This document shows positions 43,308 to 52,684 of a DNA stretch of 64,000 nt, in pieces. The DNA comes from Singulisphaera sp045290345. Lineage in GTDB: Bacteria > Planctomycetota > Planctomycetia > Isosphaerales > Isosphaeraceae. The DNA is taken from assembly GCF_045290345.1 (NCBI RefSeq), contig NZ_CP155447.1, positions 7,440,001 through 7,504,000 of the forward strand, given 5' to 3'. The position numbers were made by a program, and so were the translations under genes. The notes under the pieces were generated by a model. That model did not search any database. It worked only from the letters and a program-made list of their open reading frames with translations, and was not told the origin of the DNA. Each line of letters starts with the position of its first letter. The first letter of the stretch is position 1.

Positions 43308-46256
43308 ATGCGCCATAGCCGTCCGCCCTCGAAGACAGGACCCCGCATCCAGGGCTTCCCTCGACTGATCGTGCTCGCCGTCGCCTGGGCCTTCTCCCCG
43401 ACGCTCGGCCCCGTCGCGCTCGCGGTCGAACCGGTGGCCGGACCGCCTGCGAGCCTCGTCCTTCATCTGACCGACGGTGGTTTCGTGGCCGGCAAGTTCC
43501 ACGAGACGGATCGGCCGGGGATACTCCGCTGGCAGGGGAATGCGTTTACCTCCCCATTTGACTTCGACATCAAGTCGATCGACGCCATGCAAGCTCCGGT
43601 CCCTGCCCAACTCGCCACTCCCGAGGGGGTCTTCCGGTTCGCGCTCTCGGGGGGCGACGTGGTGTTCGGAACGCTGATCAAACTCGATGAAAATGAGGCC
43701 GAATTGGACCTGCCCAGGGTCGGACGGATTCGCCTCCAACGCCCTCACCTGCTTCGGCTCGAACGCTGGCAAGGCCGCTCCGACCTCGTCTATCTCGGCC
43801 CGACCGGCCTGGCCGGCTGGACTCCCTCGCCGTCTCCCGCGGGCGCTCCCAAGGCCTGGCGCGAGGAATCGGGCGAGCTGATCACGGACCAAGACGGGGC
43901 CTCGATCGTCAGCGATGTCCCCCTCCCCGCGCGGGCGATCATCGAATTCGAACTCTCCTGGAAGAGTCAGCCTGACTTCGTGCTCACGCTTGGAGAAGCA
44001 GACAATCAAAAGATCGACGAAAAGAAAAATGAGAATCCGTTCCGGTTCGAGATCTGGGATCAGGAACTGGTCGTTCAGCGGGAGACGGCGAACGAGGCCG
44101 ACGTGGCTTCCCTGGGCAAACTGGCTGCGGGACCGGGGCGTGTTCATCTGAGAGTCTACTTCGACGATGAACGCGGGAGACTCGTGGTCGACTCCGCGGA
44201 TGGCAAGCCGCTGGCTGAGCTGAATGTGGCCGCGTCAACGCCCCACACGCTGGCCGGTTTTCAACTGTTGAACAAGAAGGGGGACCTGCGCCTCGAACGG
44301 CTCGAGATCAGTCGATGGAATGGTGAGCTGCTCCGCGAGCCGTTGCCGGACGGCCCGAACCTCCGCCGTACCAATGGCTCGAACGTCGCGGCCAAGGGAA
44401 TTCGTTTCGACGCCGAGGCGAAGTCATTCGTCGTTTCCGAGGGAGACAACGAGTTGCGCATTCCCCTGGATGAGACGGCCCGCCTGGCCTTCTCACCGTT
44501 GACCGATATCCCGGCGCGGTCGGTTCACATCCTGCTTCAGGACGGGTCGCGGCTCAGTGGCGACCTGACCGGTGTCGAGAAAGACGCCGTGGTTGTGAAG
44601 CTCCCAGGTGCTGAGGAACCGGTTCGGCTGCCGATCGATCAGCTTCGCTCCCTGATTGTGAGCCGTGCTCAAGACGCCCCCGCGGCGAAGCCGGAATTGA
44701 CCCCGCGCCTGGAGATGGAAGGGGTCCGGCTGACCGGCCGACTCCTCGCCGGCAAAAATGAGCCGGGGGCCCCCGGCTTGACGTGGCAGCCCAACGGAAG
44801 CGCGACAGCCAGCGCGCTCGCCGACAAAGCCTCCGGGCGGATCCTCTACAAGGAACCGACGCCGCCAGCCCCGAAGACGACGATGATTCGTAGTGGCAAT
44901 CAGATTCAAGTGTTCAACGCCAATGGAGGTCGCATCCAGGTCGCACCACGACCAGCTCCTCCGCAGGGGGTGCTTCAGGGGTTCATCATGGCGTTTGCCG
45001 GCGCACCTCCCGCACCCCAGGCGGCTGCGAGTCCGGCCGGCGCCGGCGCCAGCACCGGGAAGGCATCCGGGCGGAGGGCGCTCTACCTGCGGACCGGCGA
45101 CATCATCCCGGCGGAGGTCACGATGATCGACGAGAAAGGGGTGACCATTCGCACCAGTCACAGCAAGGATGTGTTCGTACCTCATGACAAAATCAAGGCC
45201 GTGGAACTCTCTGAAGAACCGGTCGTCCCGGTTCGTTTGAACAAGGCCAAACGCGAACGCTTGCTCACGCTCCCTCGTGTTCAAAAAGGGAGTCCGCCCA
45301 CCCATCTGGTCCGATCGAAGAATGGTGACTATCTTCGCGGTCGGGTGGTCGCGATGGACGAGAAGGCGCTCCAGGTTGAAGTCCGGCTGGAGGTCAAGAC
45401 ACTTCCCCGCGAGCGAGTCGCTCGGATCATCTGGTTGCAGGCCGAGGACCTCGAGACCGGCAAGGCGGCCCCTCAACAAGAACCGGCGGCTGATGAGGAA
45501 TGGCTGGTGCAGGCGGTGCGCAAGGACGGCGTTCGCCTGACGTACGCTCCCGAGCGCCTCGAGGGCGATACGCTCATCGGGACCAGCCGCGTCATCGGCG
45601 AGTGCCGGGTGCGCCTCGACGAGATCGATCAGTTGCTGATTGGAGCGGCGATCGAAAAAGAGGCTGCTCAGCTCACGTTTCAGCGATGGTTGCTCACGGA
45701 TGCTCCCGAGCCCAAGATAACGGAGGACGAAGGCGAGGGCTCGGCCGGCGGAGGAGCATCGGGACTCTCCTCCCCCCTGGTCGGCAAGCCGGCCCCCGAC
45801 TTCTCTCTCGAGCAACTGGGGGGCAAGACGTTCCGCCTGGCGGAAGCCAAGGGGAAGGTGGTCGTCCTCGACTTCTGGGCCACCTGGTGCGGACCCTGTC
45901 TCCAAGCGATGCCGCAAGTCGAGAAGGTCACGGGCGAGTTCCGCGACCAAGGGGTATTGCTCGTCGCCGTGAACCTCCAGGAGTCGCCCAAAGAGATCTC
46001 GGCGATGCTCGAACGGCATAAACTGAACCTGACCGTCGCTCTCGACAAGGACGGCGCCGTGGCCGAAAAATACAAGGCCAACGCCATCCCCCAGACCGTG
46101 GTCATCGACCGCGAGGGGAACGTCACCCGGCTCTTCGTCGGCGGTGGTTCGCGTCTCGGAGATCAACTTCGCGAGGCGATCCAGACAACCTTGGATGGGC
46201 CCGATGCAAAAGTGCCGGCAAGCGGTGGGGCGGATCCGAAAGCGCCGGCAAAATAA
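43308..46256 (+). CDS. Exported TlpA-like thioredoxin fused to SH3/LSm-like repeats
   Basis: A 982-residue protein with a signal sequence (LIVLAVAWAFSPTLGPVALA). Six similar beta-rich units carry a DG or GD turn followed by a G-x-(L/V) step. They start near residues 49, 108, 405, 590, 666 and 734, for example VLHLTDGGFVAGKF, VHILLQDGSRLSG and LYLRTGDIIPAEV. Between units two and three (about 185-370) lies a jelly-roll-like region. The C-terminal TlpA domain (from about 824) has WATWCGPC with Cys861 and Cys864, followed by AIPQTVVIDREG. It would act on disulfides outside the membrane. AAAGGG precedes ATG 43308; a longer frame begins inside the upstream gene. Confidence 0.82.
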   Translation: MRHSRPPSKTGPRIQGFPRLIVLAVAWAFSPTLGPVALAVEPVAGPPASLVLHLTDGGFVAGKFHETDRPGILRWQGNAFTSPFDFDIKSIDAMQAPVPAQLATPEGVFRFALSGGDVVFGTLIKLDENEAELDLPRVGRIRLQRPHLLRLERWQGRSDLVYLGPTGLAGWTPSPSPAGAPKAWREESGELITDQDGASIVSDVPLPARAIIEFELSWKSQPDFVLTLGEADNQKIDEKKNENPFRFEIWDQELVVQRETANEADVASLGKLAAGPGRVHLRVYFDDERGRLVVDSADGKPLAELNVAASTPHTLAGFQLLNKKGDLRLERLEISRWNGELLREPLPDGPNLRRTNGSNVAAKGIRFDAEAKSFVVSEGDNELRIPLDETARLAFSPLTDIPARSVHILLQDGSRLSGDLTGVEKDAVVVKLPGAEEPVRLPIDQLRSLIVSRAQDAPAAKPELTPRLEMEGVRLTGRLLAGKNEPGAPGLTWQPNGSATASALADKASGRILYKEPTPPAPKTTMIRSGNQIQVFNANGGRIQVAPRPAPPQGVLQGFIMAFAGAPPAPQAAASPAGAGASTGKASGRRALYLRTGDIIPAEVTMIDEKGVTIRTSHSKDVFVPHDKIKAVELSEEPVVPVRLNKAKRERLLTLPRVQKGSPPTHLVRSKNGDYLRGRVVAMDEKALQVEVRLEVKTLPRERVARIIWLQAEDLETGKAAPQQEPAADEEWLVQAVRKDGVRLTYAPERLEGDTLIGTSRVIGECRVRLDEIDQLLIGAAIEKEAAQLTFQRWLLTDAPEPKITEDEGEGSAGGGASGLSSPLVGKPAPDFSLEQLGGKTFRLAEAKGKVVVLDFWATWCGPCLQAMPQVEKVTGEFRDQGVLLVAVNLQESPKEISAMLERHKLNLTVALDKDGAVAEKYKANAIPQTVVIDREGNVTRLFVGGGSRLGDQLREAIQTTLDGPDAKVPASGGADPKAPAK

Positions 46257-46364
46257 TGGGGCCGCTCGCTTCGAGATTCTCCGCCCCGAGCCGCAAGTTC
46301 GGACCTGACGTCAATTCCGCTCCGCACCGCACCACCTCCAATCGTTTCTGAGAGGATTGCGTTT

Positions 46365-48923
46365 ATGAGATTGGCGACTGGCTGGATCAAGACTTGCTTA
46401 AGGTTATGGGTTGGGTCCGTGGGCATTCTCGTCGCGTGCCCACTCCTTAAGGCAGCCGAGACCGTGCCTCTGGCTCGCTATTTTCCGAAACAGGACCTGG
46501 CCGTCTATGCCGAGTTCGACGGACTCGACACCCACGGTGAACTCTGGCGGAAGACGGCGGCCTACCGGCTCCTGAACGAGACTTCCACCGGCGCCATGCT
46601 CGAGAGCGTTCTCGTTCAGATCGCCGAGCGGTTCAGGTCGAACTCGACGACGACGCTGCCCGAAGCGGGCGAGATGAAGCTCCTGATCGAGCACGCGATT
46701 CGCCACGGATTTGCCGTCGGTGTCGTCCGGAACCCCGGTCAGCCCCAGCCGATCTGGGTCGGCGCTGTGATTCGAGGTGGGGGGAAGGGCAAGGTTCGCG
46801 AGGTCGTCGAAAAGTGTCTTGCGGCCGTCCGCGAGGCCGATCAGAAGCCGCAAGCCGTCGGCAAGCCCAAAGGCCGAACGGTCTCGATGGAACAGGGGCC
46901 GGAGCCTCGAGCCGCCTGGTGGCAGGAAGGGGATGACATCGCCCTCAGCCTGCTTTCGCCAGTGGGGGCCGACGTCATGATCGAGGCCCTTGATGGGGGG
47001 CGTCCCAATGCGACGGCTCACCCCGATCGCACGGCCCTGGCGCGTGTCGCCGACGGCTTCACCCCGGTCGGCCTGGCCTTTGCCGATCTATCCGCCCTTT
47101 CCCCACTCCCTCCCCAGGCCGCCGCGCTTGGTTTCGACCGGGTCAAGCGAGTCGAATATCGCTGGGGCATTCAAGGGGATGCGCTGATGACGGTCACCCG
47201 CCTGGTGGCCCCGGCCCCTCGCTCCGGGCTGCTCGCATTGTTCGACCAGCCGACCTTTGATCGCGAGCGCCTCGTCTCAGTGCCACCAGGACTTGGGGGC
47301 GTCACCGCCTTCTCGGTCGATTTCGGAGGGGTCTACGACCGCTTCGCGGCCGGCCTTGCCGCCACGAACCCCACGGGGCGCAATTCGCTCGAGTCGACCG
47401 CGATCGCGTTTCGCAACGTGACCGGCCTGCGGATTCGCGACGACTTGCTGGCTCAACTCGGATCCAAGGTGACCTATTTCTCGCTGCCGAGTCGAGGCGA
47501 TGCGCCGAGCCATGCGCTGGCGGGGCTGGCGCAGGGTTTTCTCCGAACGCCAAGATATGCGGCGATTCTTGAAGTGAAGGACGCGGCGGCGTTTGCCAAG
47601 CTGCTCGACGGGGCCGTGAGCAAGTCGCAAGCCTACTTCCGGGATCAGTTCGAGGCGAACAAGAAGTCCCCGCCTGTCCGGATTCATCCTCTGAAGGGCA
47701 AGGCCCACGGCTACTCGGTACGGATCTCACCCTCCGTCGCCCCCCTCCCCGCCGGTTTCCGGCCGACCTTCCTCATGGGGAAAGGATCACTCATTTTTGC
47801 CAGCAACCCGGAGGATGCCCTGGCGACCTTGGAGTCTCAGGAGCGTGGTGCCCCGCTGCCGGCCTCCGATCCGCTGGCTCTCTCTCTCAGCCAACTTCCT
47901 CGCCACACGATCATGGCGAGCGTCGTTGATGAGCGCCGGTCGCTCATGCCCGAGTTGATTGCCAACGTTCCTCTGCTGGTGCAATGGGGGCAGACTTTCG
48001 TCATGACCCGGTTCTTGGGACCGCGATTTCGCCAAGTGCAGCAGGGCCAATTCGCCAGGCAAGGGCCGTTGCAAGGTTCTCTTGCCGGGCTCGACATCGA
48101 TCCTGACACGATCCCGACTCCCGAAGAGGTGCGCCCGTTCCTGTTCCCGTCGCAGTTCACGCTTACGGCCGACGACCAAGCGGTGGAATACACGACGCGC
48201 GAGGCCTTCCCCGCACTGAACCCGGCGGCCTTGGCCCCCGTTGCCCTGGCCATGCTCTTGCCGGCGACCCAGTCGGCCCGCGCCGCCGCCCAGCGCAGCC
48301 AGTCGGTGAACAACCTGAAGCAGATCGCCCTGGCGATGCATAATATTCATGCTGTGAACAATGCGTTTCCACCGCAAGCCACTTATGACAAGAACAAGAA
48401 ACCACTCTTGAGCTGGAGGGTGGCGCTGCTTCCCTACATGGAAGAGGGCGCGCTTTATAACGAATTCAAGCTCGACGAGCCATGGGACAGTCCTCACAAC
48501 AAGGCTCTCATCCCGCGGATGCCGAAGCAGTTTATCATTCCGGGTTCCAAGGCCGAACCGGGCAAGACGTACTATCGCGGTTTCTCCGGCCCGTCCACCT
48601 TGTTTGATGACAAGCGGAAAGACGGTGTGGGCGTTGGGGTCCGCGATGTCACTGACGGAACCTCAAACACGCTCGGTGTTGTGGAGGCAAAGGAGGCCGT
48701 CATCTGGACCAAGCCGGAAGAAGAAATCCCGTTTGAAGCGAACGCCAATCCGGACAATCTCAAGAAATTGGTCGGATCGCTGGGAGGACACTTTCCCGGT
48801 GGATTCAACGCATTCTTCATCGATGGGTCAGTTCGTTTTATCAAGAGCACGATCAACCTCAACGTTTTGAGAGCCCTGATCACTCGCAACGGTGGTGAGG
48901 TGGTCGCGCAAGACGCGTACTGA
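46365..48923 (+). CDS. Exported protein with DUF3352-like N-terminus and C-terminal DUF1559 domain
   Basis: An 852-residue protein. The signal segment RLWVGSVGILVACPLLKAAE is followed by a long DUF3352-like region (PLARYFPKQDLAVYAEFDG), with domains of unknown function to about residue 600. Then comes a hydrophobic step (LAPVALAMLLPATQSARAAA) and DUF1559 signature sequences (VNNLKQIALAMHNIHAVN from about 645). The terminal box is HFPGGFNAFFIDGSVRFI, with one residue more between H and DG than the usual nine. It lacks the N-terminal prepilin segment of ordinary DUF1559 proteins, so this is a fusion. Confidence 0.8.
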   Translation: MRLATGWIKTCLRLWVGSVGILVACPLLKAAETVPLARYFPKQDLAVYAEFDGLDTHGELWRKTAAYRLLNETSTGAMLESVLVQIAERFRSNSTTTLPEAGEMKLLIEHAIRHGFAVGVVRNPGQPQPIWVGAVIRGGGKGKVREVVEKCLAAVREADQKPQAVGKPKGRTVSMEQGPEPRAAWWQEGDDIALSLLSPVGADVMIEALDGGRPNATAHPDRTALARVADGFTPVGLAFADLSALSPLPPQAAALGFDRVKRVEYRWGIQGDALMTVTRLVAPAPRSGLLALFDQPTFDRERLVSVPPGLGGVTAFSVDFGGVYDRFAAGLAATNPTGRNSLESTAIAFRNVTGLRIRDDLLAQLGSKVTYFSLPSRGDAPSHALAGLAQGFLRTPRYAAILEVKDAAAFAKLLDGAVSKSQAYFRDQFEANKKSPPVRIHPLKGKAHGYSVRISPSVAPLPAGFRPTFLMGKGSLIFASNPEDALATLESQERGAPLPASDPLALSLSQLPRHTIMASVVDERRSLMPELIANVPLLVQWGQTFVMTRFLGPRFRQVQQGQFARQGPLQGSLAGLDIDPDTIPTPEEVRPFLFPSQFTLTADDQAVEYTTREAFPALNPAALAPVALAMLLPATQSARAAAQRSQSVNNLKQIALAMHNIHAVNNAFPPQATYDKNKKPLLSWRVALLPYMEEGALYNEFKLDEPWDSPHNKALIPRMPKQFIIPGSKAEPGKTYYRGFSGPSTLFDDKRKDGVGVGVRDVTDGTSNTLGVVEAKEAVIWTKPEEEIPFEANANPDNLKKLVGSLGGHFPGGFNAFFIDGSVRFIKSTINLNVLRALITRNGGEVVAQDAY

Positions 48924-49349
48924 GCGGCCCTATCCCATTCCCCTGCTTTCGAGGCCCGTCCGACCTTGCCTTGGAGCAGGGGATTGCGGTGGTTCAAGCG
49001 GTTGACCGACGCAGTGCGCCCGCCGCTTTCCTCGCGTGGAGTCAATGCGAGCGAATGCCGCTCTGAGCATCCCGGCACGATGACCCAAGAACGGGGGTAC
49101 AGACCCTGGCGACATCACGGGATCGGTCTCGGACCCTCCGAACGAAAAAAATGAGGGCTCGAGCCGGTGTGCTTGAGGTTTGCACACGATTCATGGGCAG
49201 ACCAGATCCTCCTGGTTTACATTCTTCGTTTGAAACGAGGTCATCACAACCTCACGTCTCAAAGGGAGTGCTCGACGAGCGGGACGCCTTGGAGTATAGT
49301 GGTGGCCTATCGACTGAATACCCTGTTAGTCTAAGACGAAGGGTTTTTC
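48924..49349. other. Intergenic region, nothing recognised
   Basis: About 425 bases. No terminator hairpin with U-tract and no family-like open frame was found. It contains the promoter of the LysR gene at 49350, not defined. Confidence 0.4.
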
Positions 49350-50303
49350 ATGGGCCGCCTCTCCGCGAAGTCACGCGTTTACAAGGACACCACTGCCCAG
49401 CAGTTGCGGAGCTTTCACGAGACAGCTCGACTGGGAAGTTTTTCCGCCGCGGCGAAGAGCCTGGGACTGGCCAACCCAACGGTCTGGCAGCAAGTCCGTG
49501 CCTTGGAACTCGACTTCGGCGAACGCCTGCTCGAACCGCGCGGACGGGGTTGCCACCTCACCGAGGCCGGTCGGTTGCTCGCCGACCTGATCGGTCCGTT
49601 GGTCTCGGGAGCCGCGACGCTGAAGCGGCGGTTTAGCGAGGCCCGGGCTTCGTTAGCCCCTCGACTGGTCCTCGCCGCTTCGCCACGCATCCTTGCCGAA
49701 GACTTGCCCGAGTGCGCCGCGGACTTCCACCAGAGCCAGCCGGACGTTCAGCTTGCCCTCAAGGAACTGTGGGACGACCAGATCCTCGCCGTTGTTGAAG
49801 CCGGTGAGGCCGACGTCGGCCTGCTTCATGACCGAGGCCCCGACCTGGTCAGGCTCAACCCCTGGCTCGAGTTTCAGCCGGTCTACGAGGTTGACATCAC
49901 CCTCGTCACGCCCGTGGACCATCCCCTCGCCCGCCGCCGCAACGTTCGGCCGGCCGACCTTCGCGATTATCCGCTGCTCAACGGCTTGCGAGGAATTCCC
50001 GACCTCAGCGTCACGGCCGTCCTCGACAAGGCCGGCGTGTCCTTGTCGGAACCGAAGCTGGTCGAGGCCATCTTTACCACAACGGTCTGTCAGTATGTGA
50101 GGATGGGTTTCGGGATCGGCTTGATCTTCTCCTCATCCCTGTCCGCGCCCCACCCGGGGCTCCACCATTGCGTCATGAACCGCCATTTCGGTGGGACCGT
50201 CGTTTATCAGGTCCGCCGGAAAGGGGCGCCGCCGTTCCAATCGGCGATCGCCTTCATGGACGTCGTCAAAGATCGCTTGAAGCGAGCCACCAAGAATGCC
50301 TGA
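49350..50303 (+). CDS. LysR-type transcriptional regulator
   Basis: A 317-residue regulator. The N-terminal winged helix-turn-helix is QQLRSFHETARLGSFSAAAK followed by LGLANPTVWQQVRALE. The effector-binding domain follows from about residue 100 with ILAVVEAGEADVGLLHD and a PLLNGLRG segment. LysR proteins usually control a nearby divergent gene with a small-molecule co-inducer. The nearest gene, DUF1223 at 50386, is convergent, so the target is not obvious. The ATG at 49350 has no strong Shine-Dalgarno site. Confidence 0.88.
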   Translation: MGRLSAKSRVYKDTTAQQLRSFHETARLGSFSAAAKSLGLANPTVWQQVRALELDFGERLLEPRGRGCHLTEAGRLLADLIGPLVSGAATLKRRFSEARASLAPRLVLAASPRILAEDLPECAADFHQSQPDVQLALKELWDDQILAVVEAGEADVGLLHDRGPDLVRLNPWLEFQPVYEVDITLVTPVDHPLARRRNVRPADLRDYPLLNGLRGIPDLSVTAVLDKAGVSLSEPKLVEAIFTTTVCQYVRMGFGIGLIFSSSLSAPHPGLHHCVMNRHFGGTVVYQVRRKGAPPFQSAIAFMDVVKDRLKRATKNA

Positions 50304-50385
50304 CGTGGAGTGAACCGGCTTCATCCCCTCCCCTCTTTTCTTGCTTTTCTCTGGGATCGGCACGGGACGAGGGGCAGTTCCTTCC

Positions 50386-51222
50386 TTACTTTTTCAGGCC
50401 GGCGCGATCCCGTTCGGTCCGCCAGGGCATGTCGGCGGCCTGGTAGACAATGCCGGTGGCCTTGTCTTGCACGAACACAGCCAGGCCGAGTTTCTCGACA
50501 TTCCACGAGGAGTCGCGTTCAAAGGTGAAGCTCAGCGCCTTCGCGGCCTCATCTTTGAATGTGATGAACTCGAATTTCGTCGCCCGCGCAGGGAATCGAG
50601 CGGTCAGAGTCTTCTTGGCATTCTCACCCGACTCGACTTCGGTCACGACCCCATCCTCACGGAGGACGGCACAGACCAAGAGTTCCCTGTCCCGGACGAC
50701 CGCGGTGCGGGGGACCACCTTGATCCCGAGCTTCCCGGTCCTCGTATCGTTCGCGAGTTGAAGCGAGGTCTGCAACGCCACCTGAGGCTTCCGTGTCAGG
50801 GCACGGCGGATCGCGGCCTCGGCTCCGGCGGGATCGCGGCCGTTGATCGACTGCTCGCCGTCGATCATCATCATGGGGGTGTAATAGAGGCCGTACTCTT
50901 TGTTCTTGGGCTTGGTGTAAAGCGAGTTAAAGGCCATTTGACGCTGGCTGTAGAGCGCCTCGGAGAACGGGTCTTTCCACGGTTTATTGAAATAATCCAC
51001 ATGAAACGCGATCGGAACAATCCGCCGCTCTCGTCCGGCCAGGATCCCGAGGTTCTTCTCAGCTTCGGGACACATGTTGCAGCCTTGAGAGGTATACAAC
51101 TCGACGAGAACGACACGCCGGGATCCTGAGCCGCCCGGAGAATCCGTCTGCGCGTTGCTGGATTCCGGTCCGGGAGTGAGCAACGCGATCGAGGTCAGCC
51201 AGAATCGGGTGGAAACGCGCAT
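50386..51222 (-). CDS. Exported DUF1223 protein, thioredoxin-like
   Basis: A 278-residue protein. The signal segment (FWLTSIALLTPGPESSNAQ) is followed by the DUF1223 core: VVLVELYTSQGCNMCPEAEK, where the two Cys have the CxxC spacing, then VDYFNKPWKDPFS and YYTPMMMIDGEQSINGRD. The family is bacterial, often exported and of unknown function; the fold is thioredoxin-like. ATG 51222 gives the best signal peptide; an upstream in-frame start at 51315 is possible. Confidence 0.88.
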   Translation of the reverse strand: MRVSTRFWLTSIALLTPGPESSNAQTDSPGGSGSRRVVLVELYTSQGCNMCPEAEKNLGILAGRERRIVPIAFHVDYFNKPWKDPFSEALYSQRQMAFNSLYTKPKNKEYGLYYTPMMMIDGEQSINGRDPAGAEAAIRRALTRKPQVALQTSLQLANDTRTGKLGIKVVPRTAVVRDRELLVCAVLREDGVVTEVESGENAKKTLTARFPARATKFEFITFKDEAAKALSFTFERDSSWNVEKLGLAVFVQDKATGIVYQAADMPWRTERDRAGLKK

Positions 51223-51526
51223 TCTTGGATGGCTCCGACTTGTGAGATCGGCTCGCCCCACGTAGAGGGGCCATGATTGTTTGCGACGACGGTTCTCGCT
51301 CGCCTTGCAGGCCACCGAGCAGTCCTCTGGCCCCCGTTGTAGACGAGGCTGGGGGCGCGATTATTCAGGTCATCGCGGAAAGTAATGCCATCGATCACGG
51401 GCTCGCTTTGCTGGGTTCCACGGGCGGGATCCGATGGTGGGCCGGACCCACCCCGCGGGCATCGTTCGGCCAACGAGGATGCCACGGCCGAGAGTTGGAG
51501 CAGGAGGAAACGGGTTCGGCGAAGCT
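51223..51526. other. Intergenic region
   Basis: About 300 bases between two minus-strand genes. A minus-strand frame that begins like a signal peptide (MKLRRTRFLLLQLSAV) runs across it but then loses all protein-like character, so no gene is called. Confidence 0.4.
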
Positions 51527-52009
51527 TCACTCCGGCTTGGTTGTTCGTTCCCCTCGGCGGCGTAGTTTGAAGATCAGGTAGGCCAAAATTGCGAGGTTGC
51601 CGAGAAGGACCATGACCCGTAACAGGTTGACTTTGTGCGCCAGTTCGTAAAATTCCAACGGAAGTAGCAGGACGGTGGCGAGGATGGTCAGGTATTCGGC
51701 CCAGCGCCGCTTCAAAAGGAGTCCCACCCCTTCAGCACATTCCAGCAACGCGTAGAAGAAGGTTCCCAGGCCGATCGCTTTGAGTTGGCTTGCGTTGATT
51801 CCACCCACTCGGTCGAGGACCAGATGAACCAGCCGACTGTCGGGATCGAGATGGAGACGCAGGACAAAACTCTCGACCACCTGACCAAGGTCGTGATGCA
51901 TGAGTCGAAAAATCCCGAAGCCGGCGCCTCCGAGCATCAGGGCAGTGCCCAATTTCAACGCTCCGATGAGGCGCAAGCCCAACGTGCTTTGCTCGGAAGA
52001 CGAACTCAT
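51527..52009 (-). CDS. DUF2127 membrane protein
   Basis: A 160-residue membrane protein. Four hydrophobic segments occur, for example LIGALKLGTALMLGGAGFGI and LTILATVLLLPLEFYELA. The signature GLGTFFYALLECAEGVGLLL and the motif RRWAEYLTI match DUF2127, a family of small bacterial membrane proteins without known function. It is transcribed toward the DUF1223 gene and could share an mRNA with it. Confidence 0.85.
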   Translation of the reverse strand: MSSSSEQSTLGLRLIGALKLGTALMLGGAGFGIFRLMHHDLGQVVESFVLRLHLDPDSRLVHLVLDRVGGINASQLKAIGLGTFFYALLECAEGVGLLLKRRWAEYLTILATVLLLPLEFYELAHKVNLLRVMVLLGNLAILAYLIFKLRRRGERTTKPE

Positions 52010-52313
52010 GAGGTCCTCGTTTGGCGTGGGTCGATCGGACCGAAGGCCTTCCCCCCGGACGCTTCGAGGCTAATCCGAGAAGGGGGTCGGCGTCGAGCCT
52101 CACGCGATCGTCTCATCGGGGAGCACTGCGGCTCGAAGGGGCTGCGTGTCTCGGGTTCTGTTTGTCGCAAGCTCTGGTCCATAAACGAGATCAGCTTGGA
52201 ATCGGCTCCTCGTTGTCGCCTTGGTGAACCTTGAGCCTCGGCTTTGGGTCTGAACGGAGTCGATTCCCTTGGGTCCGTGGCCGGACGTCTGAGGAATCGT
52301 CTCGAGGGAGCGA
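52010..52313. other. Intergenic region
   Basis: About 300 bases between divergent genes. It must hold promoters for DUF2127 (minus) and the small gene at 52314 (plus). No clear boxes were identified. A GAGGGAG lies before ATG 52314. Confidence 0.35.
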
Positions 52314-52595
52314 ATGAGAAGGGACCCCGCGATGGCGAGACTGGAGAGAAAGACCGAGCGACTCGAGGCTCTGCGCAAGTTGATGGATCGCCTGTGTGCG
52401 CCGGATTTGATGTTGCCCGAAGCGACAGTGTTGAGGAATCGCCTGTCGGTCTTGCTGGCGCATGAGGACGACGGGGTCGGAGTCGACCACGAAGTTCGTC
52501 CTCGGTACTTCGTGCCGGCGCCCCTGCGCAGCGAAAAGGGACGAGCCGGCATGCGGTCGCCCCTTTGCATTCCTTGCCTGACCGGTTGCTATTGA
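52314..52595 (+). CDS. Small basic helical protein, unknown
   Basis: A 93-residue protein. Its first half is clearly helical and charged (ARLERKTERLEALRKLMDRL), then APDLMLPEATVLRNRLSVLL; the rest is less protein-like. GAGGGAG is five bases before the ATG, which supports translation. An internal ATG at 52332 is also possible. No family recognised; confidence is moderate because the C-terminal half looks less constrained. Confidence 0.48.
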   Translation: MRRDPAMARLERKTERLEALRKLMDRLCAPDLMLPEATVLRNRLSVLLAHEDDGVGVDHEVRPRYFVPAPLRSEKGRAGMRSPLCIPCLTGCY

Positions 52596-52684
52596 TCGGC
52601 CGGTCTCTTCTCCAATTGCCGCGACCCGAATGCGAACGGCCTTCATTCGGGTCGCCGGTCCCTATCGGACCTCTCGGTTCTTGC

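Noticed and set aside
44493..46166. A 557-codon antisense frame over the TlpA fusion gene
   Set aside because: High-GC sequences produce long open frames on the opposite strand; this has no domain and no ribosome binding site.
51195..51530. A minus-strand frame starting like a signal peptide
   Set aside because: After the first 20 residues it loses protein-like character and overlaps the DUF1223 start region.
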